DNA from: Hippasteria phrygiana
Lineage: Eukaryota > Echinodermata > Asteroidea > Valvatida > Goniasteridae
Direction of reading: 5' to 3'
Length of the DNA stretch: 64,000 bases
Assembly (NCBI GenBank): GCA_037893225.1
Contig: JAZGUH010000363.1
Location: 1,116,001-1,180,000, forward strand
Shown: positions 10,791-23,008 of the stretch, one piece after another
How the letters are laid out: each line of letters opens with the position of its first letter
How positions within the stretch are numbered: position 1 is the stretch's first letter
Translations under genes and position numbers: made by a program
The notes under the pieces: generated by a model
The model's database searches: none
Told to the model about the DNA's origin: nothing
Seen by the model: the letters and a program-made list of their open reading frames with translations, nothing else

Positions 10791-12463
10791 GCAGAAATAA
10801 AGCAACCTCGGAAACAAAACCTACTAAATACAGACTTCTAAGTAAGAAACAACATGACCTAAATACAAATGATGGTGATGAGAAAACAAAATCAAAAAGA
10901 AAAGCTGAAGACAATTTGCAAAATTGTGTTGAAGGTACTGATTGTAGGAAAAAGACCAGAGTCCTCCCACAAAGAAATAATTCACAGAAAATGACTAAAT
11001 CTAATGACCAAAACAAAACATTTAATTGTAAAAGCAATTGTTCTGGTGAAGATAATCGAGAGATAAATGAGACTAAAGGTATTAGATTTATTCAGGGCAG
11101 TTTTCATCAAGGTGATCATAAATTTGCAGATCTAGCTGGCCGACAGTGTGTTTGTATGAGCTTCTGTGGAATCCTCTTTGGCCAAATTAAGCCATTGAAC
11201 ATGTGGTGTTCTAAAGACATGGATTTTGTGTTGAATACCGGCAATGAATTGTACAGTTGTTTGTCTCGGAGCTCCACGATGATGAATGAATATTTGTTAG
11301 TGAATGAGTTGCCCGATGAAATTGATGCATTTGGTAAACATTTCCATATGAAGATTGATGAATCTGTGTCTGGCATTTTTACAGAAGAAACAAATCTAAA
11401 TGAGTTCAATATGATTTCATTGAGGAGGGCAGTAGAGCAGACAGTCCAGAAATACTGTGCATGTTTTATCTGTTTCAAGGGGAATACATTTTCAGTAATT
11501 GCTCAAGATGGAATGTATTATGTTTTTGATTCACATGCTAGAAATCAGAATGGCCACCAAGACAGTGAAGGAAGAAGTTTGTTGAAATGCGAATCATCAT
11601 GGCATGGTGTATACAGGTATTGTTCTGAACTTGGATTATCAATGAATATTAGAGATGATGAACAATTTGAAATCACAGGAGTGAGTGTCTGGATAGATGA
11701 TGATCACAGTATCTGTAATCATGAAGAGAGTGACAATAAGAGCAGTGCATGCACTAGCACAAATGTACAGGCAAAGCAATCAAATAGAAGTGAGCTAGAA
11801 ATTTTGCAAAGTCATGATGCAATTGTTCATCAATTTGTTCCTTTAACATATAGAAATAAGATTGAGCTTTGTCAGAAATTTAGTGTATCCAAAGTATCTC
11901 TAAACAGTCATGACATTCTAAATTCATGTGAGAAAATGGGAGCACCCGACTGTATCACAAGAATTCAAGGTGATGGTAATTGCTTCTTTAGAGCTATTTC
12001 TTGTGCTATCTCAGGAACTGAGGATAATCATATGCAGTTCAGGACAGCAATAGTTAATCATTTAATGACGAATAGAACCAAATTTCAGTGTATATTACGT
12101 GAAGGTTACATGACAGTTGAAGATTATGTATTGAGAACAAGAATTTTTGAAAGTGGTACATGGGCTACAGAAGTAGAAATAATGGTAATGGCAAACATGC
12201 TGGATGTGGATATTTATACATATGACAATGTAAATACGTGGTATAAATGTTCTAGTACATACATAAATACTGGCAAAAGTAGTGAGAATGTTTTGAAGTC
12301 GGGAATTTATTTGTACCACAGAGGACGTGTACATTATGATTTGGTTACAAATGTTTCAGACGTCAGTGAGGAAAAAAGCAGATGTATTAATATGCAGCGG
12401 AAAAAACGGAAACGTGTAAATGTAAAATTGAAACAGAAATCACAAAGGGAGAAAGCTAATTAA
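10787..12463 (+). pseudogene. Helentron segment with C76-like and OTU proteases
   Basis: The 558-codon frame opens on GTG; its first ATG is at 10991. Two cysteine protease domains are visible. Residues 115-255 resemble the herpesvirus-tegument-like C76 fold (GRQC with Cys121, and FDSH with Asp248 and His250). Residues 393-520 form an OTU deubiquitinase (GDGNCFFRAIS with Asp396 and Cys399; GRVHYDLV with His516). All catalytic residues are present. Both families cleave ubiquitin chains; in transposons the role is unknown. The frame ends at TAA 12461-12463, but the same phase stays open after the stop into the lysine-rich repeats. The stop therefore looks like a point mutation inside a longer protein. 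Confidence 0.8.
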
Positions 12464-13117
12464 GAAAAATATGCCAGAAGGAAGGATTTGAAAAGTGTAA
12501 AAAACAACACTTCTGATGTCAGTAAGACTAAGTGCAGATTAAGAAATAAAGACAGATATGTCAATGATATGCAGTATCAAAGTGATAAGAAATCAGCAGC
12601 AAAAACTCGATATAAAGAAAATAGTATGTATAAGGAAAAGAAAAAATCTGCCAAGAAAGAAACATATCATGGTTGTAAGAAAATAAGAAAAGCTGCACTT
12701 GCATATGAGAAAAAGAATTATGAAAGAAATGCTTCCAAGAAAAAAGAAACTTTGAGAGAGAAATATGAACAAAATGTTAAATATAAAGATAATAAAATTA
12801 GATGTGTTAAATACAGATATGAGAATGTAGAATATAGACAAAAAACATTGATTACCAAAAAAGATAAGTATCACAAGAATGAAGCACATAGACGGGAGAA
12901 GATTGCCTGCGCAAAAACTAGGTATCATGACAATGTAACATACAGACTAAAAAAGATTAATACTGCAAAGAGTAAATATCATACTAATTTAACATATAGA
13001 AATAATCTGATCAAAAATATAAAAAGAAAGTATTATTGTAATATACATTATCGAAGGTCATTAATTGAAAAAGCAAAAAACAGTATCAAAGTGATAAACT
13101 GTACCGTGAGAAATTGA
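12464..13117 (+). pseudogene. Helentron lysine/tyrosine-rich repeat segment
   Basis: This frame has the same phase as the preceding one, directly after its TAA. It encodes about eight degenerate repeats of roughly 24-26 residues with the pattern K-x-K/R-Y-x-x-N-x-x-Y-R-x-K-x-I, for example TRYHDNVTYRLKKI. It is strongly basic, so nucleic acid binding is plausible (inference). No enzyme domain is present. Near 13070-13090, in an A-rich run, the repeat pattern moves into the phase of the next frame (13114), where QYQSDKLYREKL continues it. This marks a small indel. There is no natural ATG at the start, which supports its being an internal protein segment. Confidence 0.75.
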
Positions 13118-14184
13118 AGCATATGAATTTACAAAGATCATTCAGGAAAAGAGCAAAGCAAAGAGTTATGAGTAATGTAAGAAGAAACTGGAGGAAAGAA
13201 GTGTCAGCAGGACCTGAATATATATGTGCAGTCTGCCATAAACTTCTTTTTCGCAAACAAGTCATTAAGTGTAAGAACTACAAATACAGTAACATTGCTG
13301 GTACATGTATATCTTTTAAGTATTTGCATACATGTATAAACACAATATGTAGTGAGAGGTGTGGATTGTCAGAATCAAGTCGATCATGTTTGTGGATTTG
13401 CTATACGTGTCACAGGAAATTGCTTCAGAACAGGATACCAGCAGAAGCATGTACAAACAATTTGGCATTGGAAGATATCCCTGAGGAATTGAGTTGTTTG
13501 AATACATTGGAAGAACATTTGATAGCACTTAATGTAGCATTTATGAAGATGATAGCATTGCCTAGAGGAGGTCAGAATGCAGTCCATGGTCCAGTTGTTT
13601 GTGTACCATCAAATATTTCTGAGACAGTAACAGCATTGCCTAGATGTGGAAGTAATAACCGGTTAATCCGAGTTAAGTTGAAGAGAAAATTATCTTTCAA
13701 AGGATATTACCAGTTTCAGTATGTAACCAGAGAACATGTTGAACGTGCTCTTTGTTTTTTGAAGCAAAACAATTTGTGGTATAGTAACATTGACATAAAC
13801 AATGAGTGGCAAAATCCATTGGAAGATGAAGATGAACAAGGAGATAAATCTGACAATTCATGTGAGAGTGATGAAGACACAGAGGAAGAAACAGATGAGG
13901 AACGTTTGACAGGCATTACTTACGATACATGCATGCAACCAGTTAATGTTGCTTCTGAGATTTTAGATCAGCATTTCGATGAAGTCTTATGTGTTGCCCC
14001 ATGTGAAGCAAATAGTCCAGTGAGAGTTCTCATGGAACAAGCAAATGAAGCCAAGTGTTTTCCAACACTATTTCCAACAGGTATGCCGACATTTACTGAT
14101 CATCATGAAGGGAATCTAAGTCTTTCTAGATATTTTCATAACAGGTTAATGAATGCAGATAATAGATTTGCCAAAAACATATAG
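13114..14184 (+). pseudogene. Helentron pre-Rep segment with zinc-finger region
   Basis: The 356-codon frame carries a Cys/His-rich region (CAVCHKLLFRK, then CWICYTCHRKL on either side of other Cys residues), an acidic tract (about 240-262) and then FPTLFPTG...RYFHNRLMNADNRFAKNI. The last part is the start of the Helitron-like N-terminal domain that precedes the HUH nuclease. The frame stops at TAG 14182-14184, and the same phase remains open for 1,200 codons after it. It therefore ends in the middle of a conserved domain. This indicates a nonsense mutation rather than a true protein end. Confidence 0.8.
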
Positions 14185-17100
14185 TATGTTTTCTATGCCC
14201 AATACCTGTCAGAAATACAACAAGTTATGTCAAGTGTATCAATTGCATTACGTCAGAGTTCAGGAAAAGTACATTGTGCTGAGAATGTGCAGGCGAATAT
14301 GTTTAAGGATAGAGATCAACTTAATGATATTTTACAATCTGATAGTGGTTATAAGTTCTTGAAGCCCATCAGAGGTACACCCCCATATTGGCAATCAGCT
14401 CAGAAAGATGTCATGGCAATGATTAGACAGCTTGGAATACCGACATGGTTTTGCTCATTTTCAGCAGCTGATATGAGATGGCCTGAAATCATAAACACGT
14501 TATTGCGGCAACAAGGTGATTCTAGAGACATAGAAGATTTGGATTGGGGTGATAAATGTAAATTATTGCGAAGTAATCCAGTGACTGTAGCTAGAATGTT
14601 TGATAAACGGTTCCATACATTTTTGAAAGATGTTATCATGTCAAGGGCTGAACCTATTGGCAAAGTGAATGACTATTTTTATAGAGTTGAATTTCAGCAA
14701 AGAGGATCTCCCCATACACATTGTTTATTCTGGATTGAGAATGCTCCAAAGTTAGGAATTGACAGTGATGAAGAAGTGATTAAATTCATTGATTCATACA
14801 TTAGTTGCAAATTGCCATCTAAGGAACAAGATGAGGAACTGAATGATATAATATCTCATGTGCAGCTACATAGTCGGAAACATTCTAAGTCATGTAAAAA
14901 GAAAGGAACTGAGTGTAGATTCAACTTTCCAAGACCACCTTCAAATAGAACATTTATTACTGAGCCAGATCCAATAGTTAATGTTGATGACAGTGATTAT
15001 GTTGGTGGTAGTGATTACGAAGATGAGAATGATAAAAGTAATGTTGAGTGTAGTGATAAAATGAAACAAACATGTAGTGAAGCAAAAGAATTATTGAAGT
15101 CTGTGTGGGATGCATTACAGCTTGAGGAAAACCAGCATGTATCGACTCTGGAGTTGTTTGAAAGACTTCAGATTTCACAAGATGATTTTGAAAAAGCTCA
15201 TAATGTTTTAAGCAGCAAAGCTACTATTGTCATAAAGCGAGAAGCGCAAGATGTATGGGTCAATCTGTACAATCCTGATTTGATAAGATGTTGGAATGCT
15301 AACATGGATATCCAATTCATCAGTGATGCATATGCCTGTGCAGCTTATGTTGTGTCATATATGTCCAAGGCTGAACGTGAAATGGGACAGTTACTGTCAA
15401 ATACTCAGAAAGAAGCACAGAAAGGCAATTTAGATGCTAGACAAAGTATGAGGCAACTTGGTTGTGTGTATTTACATAATCGTGAGATATCAGCTCAGGA
15501 AGCAGTGTTTCGTGTTTGTAGTCTTAGATTGAAAGAGGGTTCAAGAAAAGTAGAGTTTATACCTGTGGGTGAGAATCCTGTCAGAATGAGCTTGCCACTG
15601 AGTGTAATTCAGAACAGATCTGAAGATGATGACAGTGACATATTCATGGTAAATAAAGTTGATCGTTATAAAGCAAGACCAGAACTTGATATATTTAATG
15701 ACATGTGCCTGGCTACATTTTGCTCTGAATACAGAATTATTTATAATGCAAACACAAATAAGAAAAGAAAGCATTCACCAGTGTATGTATTGAAAGATGG
15801 TTTGGGTCACATACAGAAACGGAGTAGAACTGAGCCAGCAGTAATAAGATATCCTCGGTTTACAGAGAATAAATACCCTGAGAAATATTACCAAAGTATA
15901 CTGCAGCTATTTCTTCCATATCGTGTAGATTGCCAGCTGAAACCACCTCAGTTTGAAACACATCAAGAATTCTATAATAATGGTTCCGTACGTCTTAATA
16001 ATCAATTGCAATTAGTACAATGCATTGTTGAAAGTAACCGGTCCATTTATGAGGCAAATGTTGATTCTCTTGAAGCTGCAGAACAGTATGTGAACAAATT
16101 TGGTCTTCAAGAAGATGCCTGGGCTTTAATCTGTCCTAACTCTGAGCAAGACAGACTTGAATGTCAATCAGAACGTATACCAGTAACAGAAGAAGAGAAT
16201 GAATTTGATATTCCTGATTTGCAGGCTGATAAAAAAGGAAAAATATGTAGTTTTGAACCATATTCAGTAAAAATATCAAACCAAGATGCAATTAATTTGT
16301 TGAGATCCTTGAATGTTCGGCAGAGACAGGTGTTTAATAAGATTCGTAATTGGTGCTTACAAAAGGTGAATGGTAGAAATCCTAAATCATTTCATGTGTT
16401 TGTCACTGGTGGAGCTGGAACTGGAAAAAGTCATTTGATTAAATCACTATATTATGAAGCTACAAGACTGTTTGCAAGAATGGTTCAGAACCCAGATAAT
16501 GTTTCAGTCTTATTAACTGCACCTACAGGAGTTGCTGCATTTAATATCAATGGTAGTACAATTCACAGTGCCCTGTCAATCCCAGTTGATGCTAGATTAC
16601 CTTATCAACCACTTGGAGAAGAGAAATTGAATACTCTAAGGAATGCATTGCAAGATCTTCAAATTGTAATTATTGATGAAATATCAATGGTTGATCACAA
16701 GATGTTATGCTATATTCATGGCCGTTTGCGTCAGATAAAACAAACACGCAATCATGATCCCTTTGGAAGTGTCAGTATTTTAGCTGTTGGTGATTTTTAT
16801 CAGTTGCCTCCAGTGAAAGGAAAACCATTGCATCAGAAAGGAATTCCGGTTGATCTGTGGAATGATAATTTCCAGAAAGTTGAGCTTTGTGAAATCATGC
16901 GACAAAAAGATGATGTTCAGTTTGCACAGATATTGAATAGATTACGAATCAAACCTAAGAAAGAAAAGTTATCAGATGAAGATGTGACAATTTTAAGCTC
17001 CCGAGAAACAGGAGAGGATTGGGATGATGCATTACATATCTTTCCATGTAACAAAGAGGTTGATGAATACAATACACAGACATTGTTTGCAAAGTGTAGT

Positions 17101-17787
17101 GAGTGTACATGTATTGTTGCAAAGGACTTTCAAAAACATTCAAATAAAGGTAATCAAAAAGGAAAGGTCAAAATTCCTAAGAAATCAACATATACAAACT
17201 TGCCTGAATCATTGTGGTTGGGTGTTGGTGCTAGAGTAATGCTAACTAAGAACATTGATGTATCAGATGGACTTGTGAATGGTGTATTTGGGATTGTGCG
17301 TCAAATAACTATGTTGCCTGATAAATCTTGGCCAAAATACATTTATGTTCAGTTCGACAATAAGAATGTTGGTTGTAAGTTGAAAAGAAAATTCAATTCT
17401 TCAAATCATGCTAACACAGTTCCAATTGAAAAAGAAGAAGAAAGTGTCACAAAGCAGTGTGTAAGACAGCAGTTTCCCTTAAAATTAGCCTGGGCATGCA
17501 CAGTGCACAAAGTGCAAGGAATGACAACAGATAAAGCAGTTGTTTCACTTGAACGTACATTTTCAGCTGGACAAGCGTATGTTGCACTCAGCAGAGTTAC
17601 ATCGATGAATGAACTTGTGATCAAAAGATTTGATGAAAAGTATATTTATTGTAATAAAAGTGTTTCAGAATCATTAGAAGGTATGCCAACATGTATTGAT
17701 GAAGTACATGCAGTGGAAGAAGACTCAAACAGGACTGTTATTATGATGCATAACATTCAAGGATTGCAGGCAACCATATGGACTTAA
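14185..17787 (+). pseudogene. Helentron Rep-helicase (RepHel)
   Basis: The frame is open from just after the TAG; the first ATG is at 14227. Numbering from that Met, the HUH nuclease motif is RGSPHTHCLFW (His163, His165), and the two-tyrosine motif AYVVSYMSKAE (Tyr374, Tyr378) should nick and join DNA during rolling-circle transposition. A PIF1-like superfamily 1B helicase follows: Walker A GGAGTGKS (about 727), TPTGVAA-type motif Ia (APTGVAAFNINGSTIH), Walker B IIDEIS (about 816), GDFYQLPPV, and C-terminal TVHKVQGMT and AYVALSRV. All key residues are present. The frame ends at TAA 17785-17787 shortly after the helicase, where the next frame overlaps by 10 bases in another phase. Confidence 0.9.
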
Positions 17788-18341
17788 TATGTAATAATGA
17801 AATGATTAAATCTGATTTCATTTGTCTTACTGAGACATGGATTGATGATGAATTGTACTCGGATGCAGATTTAACTGAATTTAATTGCTATCATCAAATC
17901 AGAGGTTTATCATATGATAATTTAAATGAGGTGACAAGAATGTTGAAACAACAAAGTCATGGAGGCGTCAGTGTATTTGGAAGAAGGAACAGATCTTTTA
18001 GTAGGCTAGTATTACCTGTGCAAAATATTGAGTTTATTGCATTTCAAATCATTAGTCAAATATCATGCTCTGTGATAGTAATCTATCGTCCTGCATCATA
18101 TACTATGGATGAATTTATTATAAAGATGAAAATATTGCTTAAAGAACTTCATAAGATATCCAACAGATGTATTGTCATGGGTGATTTTAATGAAGACATT
18201 CTGAAACATGCGTTACAGATTCAAAATGCACCATCCCCCGTGATCTTCAGCAACTTCATGAAGTTCCTGACACCCAGCAGGAAGTCTCTGACTTGGACTA
18301 CTTTCTGGCAGTATGGTTGTGTGGATATATGTGTATACTGA
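17778..18341 (+). pseudogene. Helentron EEP endonuclease, truncated
   Basis: The frame begins in a different phase from RepHel and carries DFICLTETWIDDE (catalytic Glu of the endonuclease/exonuclease/phosphatase fold), a central YRPAS motif and VMGDFNEDI (the G-D-F-N motif). The C-terminal third of the fold, with its S-D-H motif, is missing: after about 18230 the translation becomes unrelated and ends at TGA. In Helentrons this domain is fused to the helicase C-terminus, so two lesions are inferred: a one-base phase change near 17770 and a 3' truncation. No activity is expected from this copy. Confidence 0.8.
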
Positions 18342-18786
18342 TGGACACACTGCACTGGGGTCAAGGTGAAGATGAACACTGACCTTCGATAGCTGCGTCT
18401 TCTGACAGACCATCGTCTCTTGAGGTTTAAGAAATTTATGTCCTATTTGGTTGTTACAGGGACAGAACTTCCATTTCTTCCGACATTCACTTCCACTTTA
18501 TATGCACGTGTCCTTGAACTGGGAGGCTGTTTCTAATCATGCAGAAGGACCCAAGTTGCACCAGAAAGAACTATAGAATCACCTCCGCACATATTGCTGT
18601 TACTACTCTACGCAAGCTGCTGCACACACTGAATGCTGAGATAGTGGATACGTAGTAATCTGCATCCATGAAGGGCCCCACCTATGGTCAGCACATCCTG
18701 AAGGCCGTGTACACATTTCTTCTAATGGGCAGTTGCAGTACATCATGTGTCACCCATCCACATGCCACTGCTCCACTATTATTGAG
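18231..18786 (+). other. Unassigned sequence, ends in a splice-donor-like site
   Basis: This stretch is unrelated to known Helentron protein and is comparatively GC-rich. A frame without stops (about 18660-18786, containing GPTYGQHILKAVYTF) runs into a good 5' splice site, GAG|GTAAGT, at 18786/18787. It could be an exon of a host gene or an exon captured by the Helentron. Stops lie upstream of about 18660. Support is weak. Confidence 0.3.
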
Positions 18787-19730
18787 GTAAGTTTTTTTAC
18801 TCTGAAAAATATTTCATTTAAATGTTTAATATGTGATATAGAAGCTGAATTTAATGTCTCTGGCACAACATCTTTTCAACCGAAGTTTGGAAAAAGTCTT
18901 GAATCTATAGTGCAAGAATATTTACTTGCCATGTAAAGTTCATTTTAGTCATAATTTTGAACTTTAACCATAACCTCCTTTATCCTTTTGGCTAAGAACC
19001 ATCCTAAATCCTCCAATTGCATACTACCATGTACAAATTGGATTCAGCCTCAAATGTCCAAAATTATCTGCTTTTTTCTTGAATTAACACAGGTTGGGGA
19101 GGGGGGAGACGAGACCATTGCGTCAATCCTTCAAAATCATCCTATTACTGCAATGGCTTGAGGCAGTGACATTCAGAACTAGTGTGGGGGGGGGGGGGGG
19201 GGGGGGGCAGGGCTCAATTATGCTTGCCTGAACATAAACAGTGCCGGCAACAGCCTACGAACTCGACATAATGCATCCTCCAAGATCAACCAACACTTTT
19301 TGCCATTCCACTTCAATCTTCCAAAATCTGTCAAAACTGACGAGAGGATTTTGGAGGATTGAAGAGGGTAATACGGTTAATTAATTTTAATTTCTCAAAA
19401 TATGGCATATTGTTAAAATGTTCTATATCAGAATTTTCTTATTAAATCCAGCATCGGTGCACATAAATGGATGGTCATGATCAAGGCCTTGTATTCACTA
19501 TAACTAAAGTTTGTATTAAAATGACTTTGATTGCTGAGAGAAGTCTGCATCATTTTTGTGTCGCATAAACAAATGTTTTAGTTGAGACACTTACTAGTCC
19601 TAAATTCTGTGTGACAGTACATTGTAGCTCCGTATGTATGTTAAAGTTTTAGTATAAGTTTTTGGGAGAAAGTTTATAACATTCTATGCTTTGTGGATTT
19701 TAATTAAACTTATATGCAATGACCCTTGGG
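18787..19730. other. Non-coding, poly-G tract only
   Basis: AT-rich sequence without a recognised gene. A 22-base G run lies at 19186-19207. Confidence 0.5.
19186..19207 (+). repeat. Poly-G tract (22 G)
   Basis: Uninterrupted G run, one of four long G runs in the window. Confidence 0.95.
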
Positions 19731-20690
19731 TGGGAAGGCGCAATGTTGAGGTCAAAGGTCATGTCGGTATATGGCATTTTGGTTAGTTTCGAGAAAATTG
19801 TCTCATGAAAAGTTTCAGTCCAATTCCAATCAAACTTGGTCGTAAGATGCATTATGTTAACCGTCATATCGTCACCAACACCACGAACTGACACTCTCTA
19901 GCGCGTGAGTGCCAGGGCGCGCGCGTATTTTACAGAACAGAGTAATTTTTGTTTTCACGAACTGACACCCAAGTAGGGGAGCGTGCGCTAACCACATTTT
20001 CATTTTCACAAACTGAAAAATTCTTCATTTCACGAGTTTAGAGGTTTTCAGTTCAATGTTTCTGTAAACCCACAAGTATACAGATGGAGTAGATTCGTGT
20101 CAAAGCTTTTGAAGCGTTTTTCTTGAAATGGTATTTTCGCTAAATGCTTGCGTGTCAATTCGTGAAAACGAAGTCTTCTCTAGCGAGTCAGTGTCCGATG
20201 TGCGCGCGCACACTTGAGTGTCAGTTCGTGAAACTGAAATTTACTCAGTACGCGGTTTCACGAACTGACATTCAGGTGCGCGTGAGTGTCAGTTCGTGAA
20301 AACGGTGACGATATGATGGTGATGTGAAAGGTGACTTACTGAGGTCAAAGGTCTTTTGAGGTCAAGTTATAAAATAGGCTGAAACTGAACAATTGCTTTC
20401 ATTTTAAAAGTTGAAGTTGAATTGCAATCAAACTTGAGCGTTATGTGCAATATTTAAACATTTGTGATGTCGATGTTAAAGGTCACATCAAGGTCAAAGA
20501 TCATCACAAGCCAACTGGTAAAAAGGGCTGAAAATGTACATGTAAAACTGCTCTCATTTGAAAAGTTGAAGTCCAATTGCAATCAAACTTGAGCCAAAGA
20601 TGCAATATGGAAACATTTATGTGATGTTGATGTTAAAGGTCAATGTCAAAGGTCATTTCAGGTCAAGTGGTACAATAGGCTAAAAATGTG
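19720..20690 (+). repeat. AGGTCAAAGGTCA-type repeat, interrupted
   Basis: Several diverged units share CAATTGCAATCAAACTTG(A/G), a GATGCAATAT-like block and (A/G)AGGTCAAAGGTCAT. Copies start near 19745, 20340, 20400-20500, 20560 and 20635, with a spacing of about 140-180 bp. AGGTCAAAGGTCA is a direct repeat of the nuclear-receptor half-site with one-base spacing (DR1). The repeat is split by the fold-back element at 19869-20311. Confidence 0.75.
19869..20311. mobile_element. Fold-back MITE with TA target duplication
   Basis: The ends TCGTCACC and GGTGACGA are inverted repeats flanked by TA (19867-19868 and 20312-20313). Inside, CACGAACTGACACT near the left end pairs with AGTGTCAGTTCGTG near the right end, and the motif recurs several times in both orientations with GCGCGCG stretches. 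The left and right flanks join into the surrounding DR1-type repeat, consistent with insertion into it. It has no coding capacity. Confidence 0.75.
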
Positions 20691-20760
20691 AAATAGGTTC
20701 TCATTTAACAGTTGAAACTTACATGTAGATGTAACACGTGTGATCTGCACATCACCTTGT

Positions 20761-21207
20761 CTAGTTTTGTGTAGATTGTGTATTGTAAAATAAAACAGCC
20801 AAGTATTTTTACTATGAAATAACCAAAAAGTGACATTTGAGAGCTATTTTTATCAAGTACCCTAGAGCACAGCATAGCCCACTGGGGCTATTTGTCTAAA
20901 AGTAGTCGCTGCAGGCAGCAAACAAATCTAACATCATAGGACATACTCCCTTTTTGTATTTAGACAAATCTGACGTCATAGGAAGTACTCCTCCTTTGTG
21001 TCTAGACCCAAAAGAGGAGTATGTCCTATGACATCGGATTTATTTGCTGCCCGCAGCGACGACTTTTAGACAAATGGTAGTATGATACTTTTGGGCTAGA
21101 GGGGAACTTAATAAAAAAAATAGCTCTCAAAAGTCATTTTTTAAATTTCATGACAGAAATAATTGGCTGATTTATTTTACAATACGCAATCTATATTATA
21201 AAACTAG
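20761..21207. mobile_element. Full-length palindromic fold-back element
   Basis: Nearly the whole 447 bp folds on itself. CTAGTTTTGTGTAGATTG at the left end pairs with the right end (CAATCTATATTATAAAACTAG), GAGAGCTATTTTTAT pairs with its complement near 21120, and the inner arms 20895-20950 and 21015-21070 pair around a roughly 65-nt centre. The ends both read CTAG, which may be a target duplication or part of the termini. No coding capacity. Confidence 0.8.
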
Positions 21208-23008
21208 GAAATGACACGGACTTCTATCAGCAATCAACATAATATTTAATGATGGCCAATTTATTTTGGAGTGTTGACATATAAGTTTTCAATAAAGCTT
21301 TAATTTCCAAATTGTATTTGTCTTACAGTACGCCTTTGAAATGTTGAAAAGAATCCTGTTTAACTGTTGTACTTGCTAAAATATTTAAACTGGGGAAACA
21401 TTCTTTTTTCTGCTATCCAGGCATGAAGTTGACTGCACGGAAGTCATCAGCCAGCGCTTTGGCTCTCCTTGTGGAAGAAGGTCTTTTCTACTTGACACTA
21501 CACCAGCAGTATTCTATAAACATTGTCGTAAAGCAATGTGCATCTGGCAGTGTACATTCTTGGAGCTTGACAGTGCAGGTATGTTAATGTTTGAGATATC
21601 ATGCTCAGCTTGTAATATTAGTGTCCTATGAAAATAAGAATCCTTTTTTAAATGGAATTGCATTTTATTAAACTGTAAATTAAGATAAATGTAATTCCAT
21701 TTAATTGATGTCCTATTCATTTAAATCCTGTCATTGTCCAGACACCCATTCTTGCGATTGTGTCGGTAGCAAGAGGCTGGATCATCATGTTGGTGGTGTT
21801 TTGAGGTAGTCACATGGAAAGGCGTTTTCATGCATGGCTGAAGAACAATGGATTTTTTTTTACTGAATGTGGCCAATACCCAGAGCAAATGAAGGCTGAT
21901 TACAAGAAATAGTATAATGTCATGTTTCGATTTCGTTGGAGACAAGGAGTTGTCAAAGTGGGCATTTTCATTTACTCACCCTGTACATGTGTGCATTGGT
22001 TATATAGCAAGAAATGATACCTAAATATCTTGCCATTTTTCTTGTCTTATTAGGGAAGTGCACCAACTTGCTGATACTGAAGTTCGTGAAAACAAGTGAT
22101 GCCACTGTATCTCCTGCAGGCGCAGCTATTCACACCCTTCTTTCAATACCTTCATATTCATGTCCTTCTCTCACAGTGGACATTCTTAGTTAAATTTCCT
22201 TGATTTTTGATAGACAGAAAATACTTGCTCATTTCTGCAACATACACGTATTTCTGTGAACTGTTATTGTTGAAAACTATAAGGCATATGTTGATCTTTT
22301 AGCTCTTTCCTAAGCAAGTGATCTCTGTGTCAGGAAAGGGTCACCATTTGTATGTACAAATGTATAAGTGTAGTATTGTATTAAGTACTAGATGACACCT
22401 TGAAACATGAAAAGTGAACGTATACATGTAGAAATGAATGTTGCTAACATTAAATACAACCTTTTAATATTTGCATTTATGTGCATATACAGCTGCCAGT
22501 ATACAACTGTTCATGTTTTATCACTTAAATTCCAAAGTTCTTACAGAAAGTTTACAAGGAGTGCCTTCCATCAACTCTGTGCTGTTATTGTATGCAATCA
22601 AAACACCGCATTTCTAAACTACTTTGACAGAATTTTGTGTCACCATGTAGGACCAGTTTTATTACTTTGGCTTGTCTTATAGTTTTGATGTTCCATATTT
22701 TCCAAATAATCCATAGAAAGTAATGTTTTCAGAAGAAAGATTAGATAAAAGAATGATTGTTGCTTAAAATCTAATTATTCAAGTTCTTAATAAGTCCAAC
22801 AATGTTAATGATTTTAAATATAGGAAAAGACTAATTCTTTGTGTGTTTAAATGAAAGGGCAGATAACATGTTTTTTTCTTTTTGGGAGACACTTTTTTGC
22901 AACTTTCAACTCAATGTAGAAACCTACTGGATCCTTTTTTATAAAAAAATACATTTAAGTGATCAAATGCTTTATTCTCAGAATTCATAGGTTGGTTGTT
23001 TTAATATA
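21208..23008. other. Mostly non-coding, one candidate exon
   Basis: AT-rich sequence. Apart from the candidate exon at 21421-21578 I see no gene. A further acceptor-like site (TCTTATTAG) lies near 22053, but the sequence after it soon meets a stop. Confidence 0.4.
21421..21578 (+). other. Candidate internal exon of an unknown gene
   Basis: A 158-bp, locally GC-richer block is bounded by an acceptor (TTTCTGCTATCCAG|G) and a donor (GCAG|GTATGT). One phase is fully open and reads HEVDCTEVISQRFGSP and on, with several cysteines. That phase would be compatible with the open frame ending at the donor at 18786. No domain is recognised. It could equally be chance; transcript data would decide. Confidence 0.3.

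Larger units (their letters stand above)
9906..18230 (+). mobile_element. Helentron-type Helitron, coding region (degenerate)
   Basis: The ordered domains are PHD finger, C76-like cysteine protease, OTU cysteine protease, lysine/tyrosine-rich repeats, Helitron N-terminal region, HUH Rep, PIF1-like helicase and EEP endonuclease. Rep-Hel with a C-terminal EEP nuclease is the hallmark of Helentrons (Helitron2). The frames follow one another without gaps, either in the same phase with a stop codon or with a one-base phase change. This suggests an original single long frame broken by mutation. The terminal sequences of the element were not identified, so the outer limits are approximate. Confidence 0.85.
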
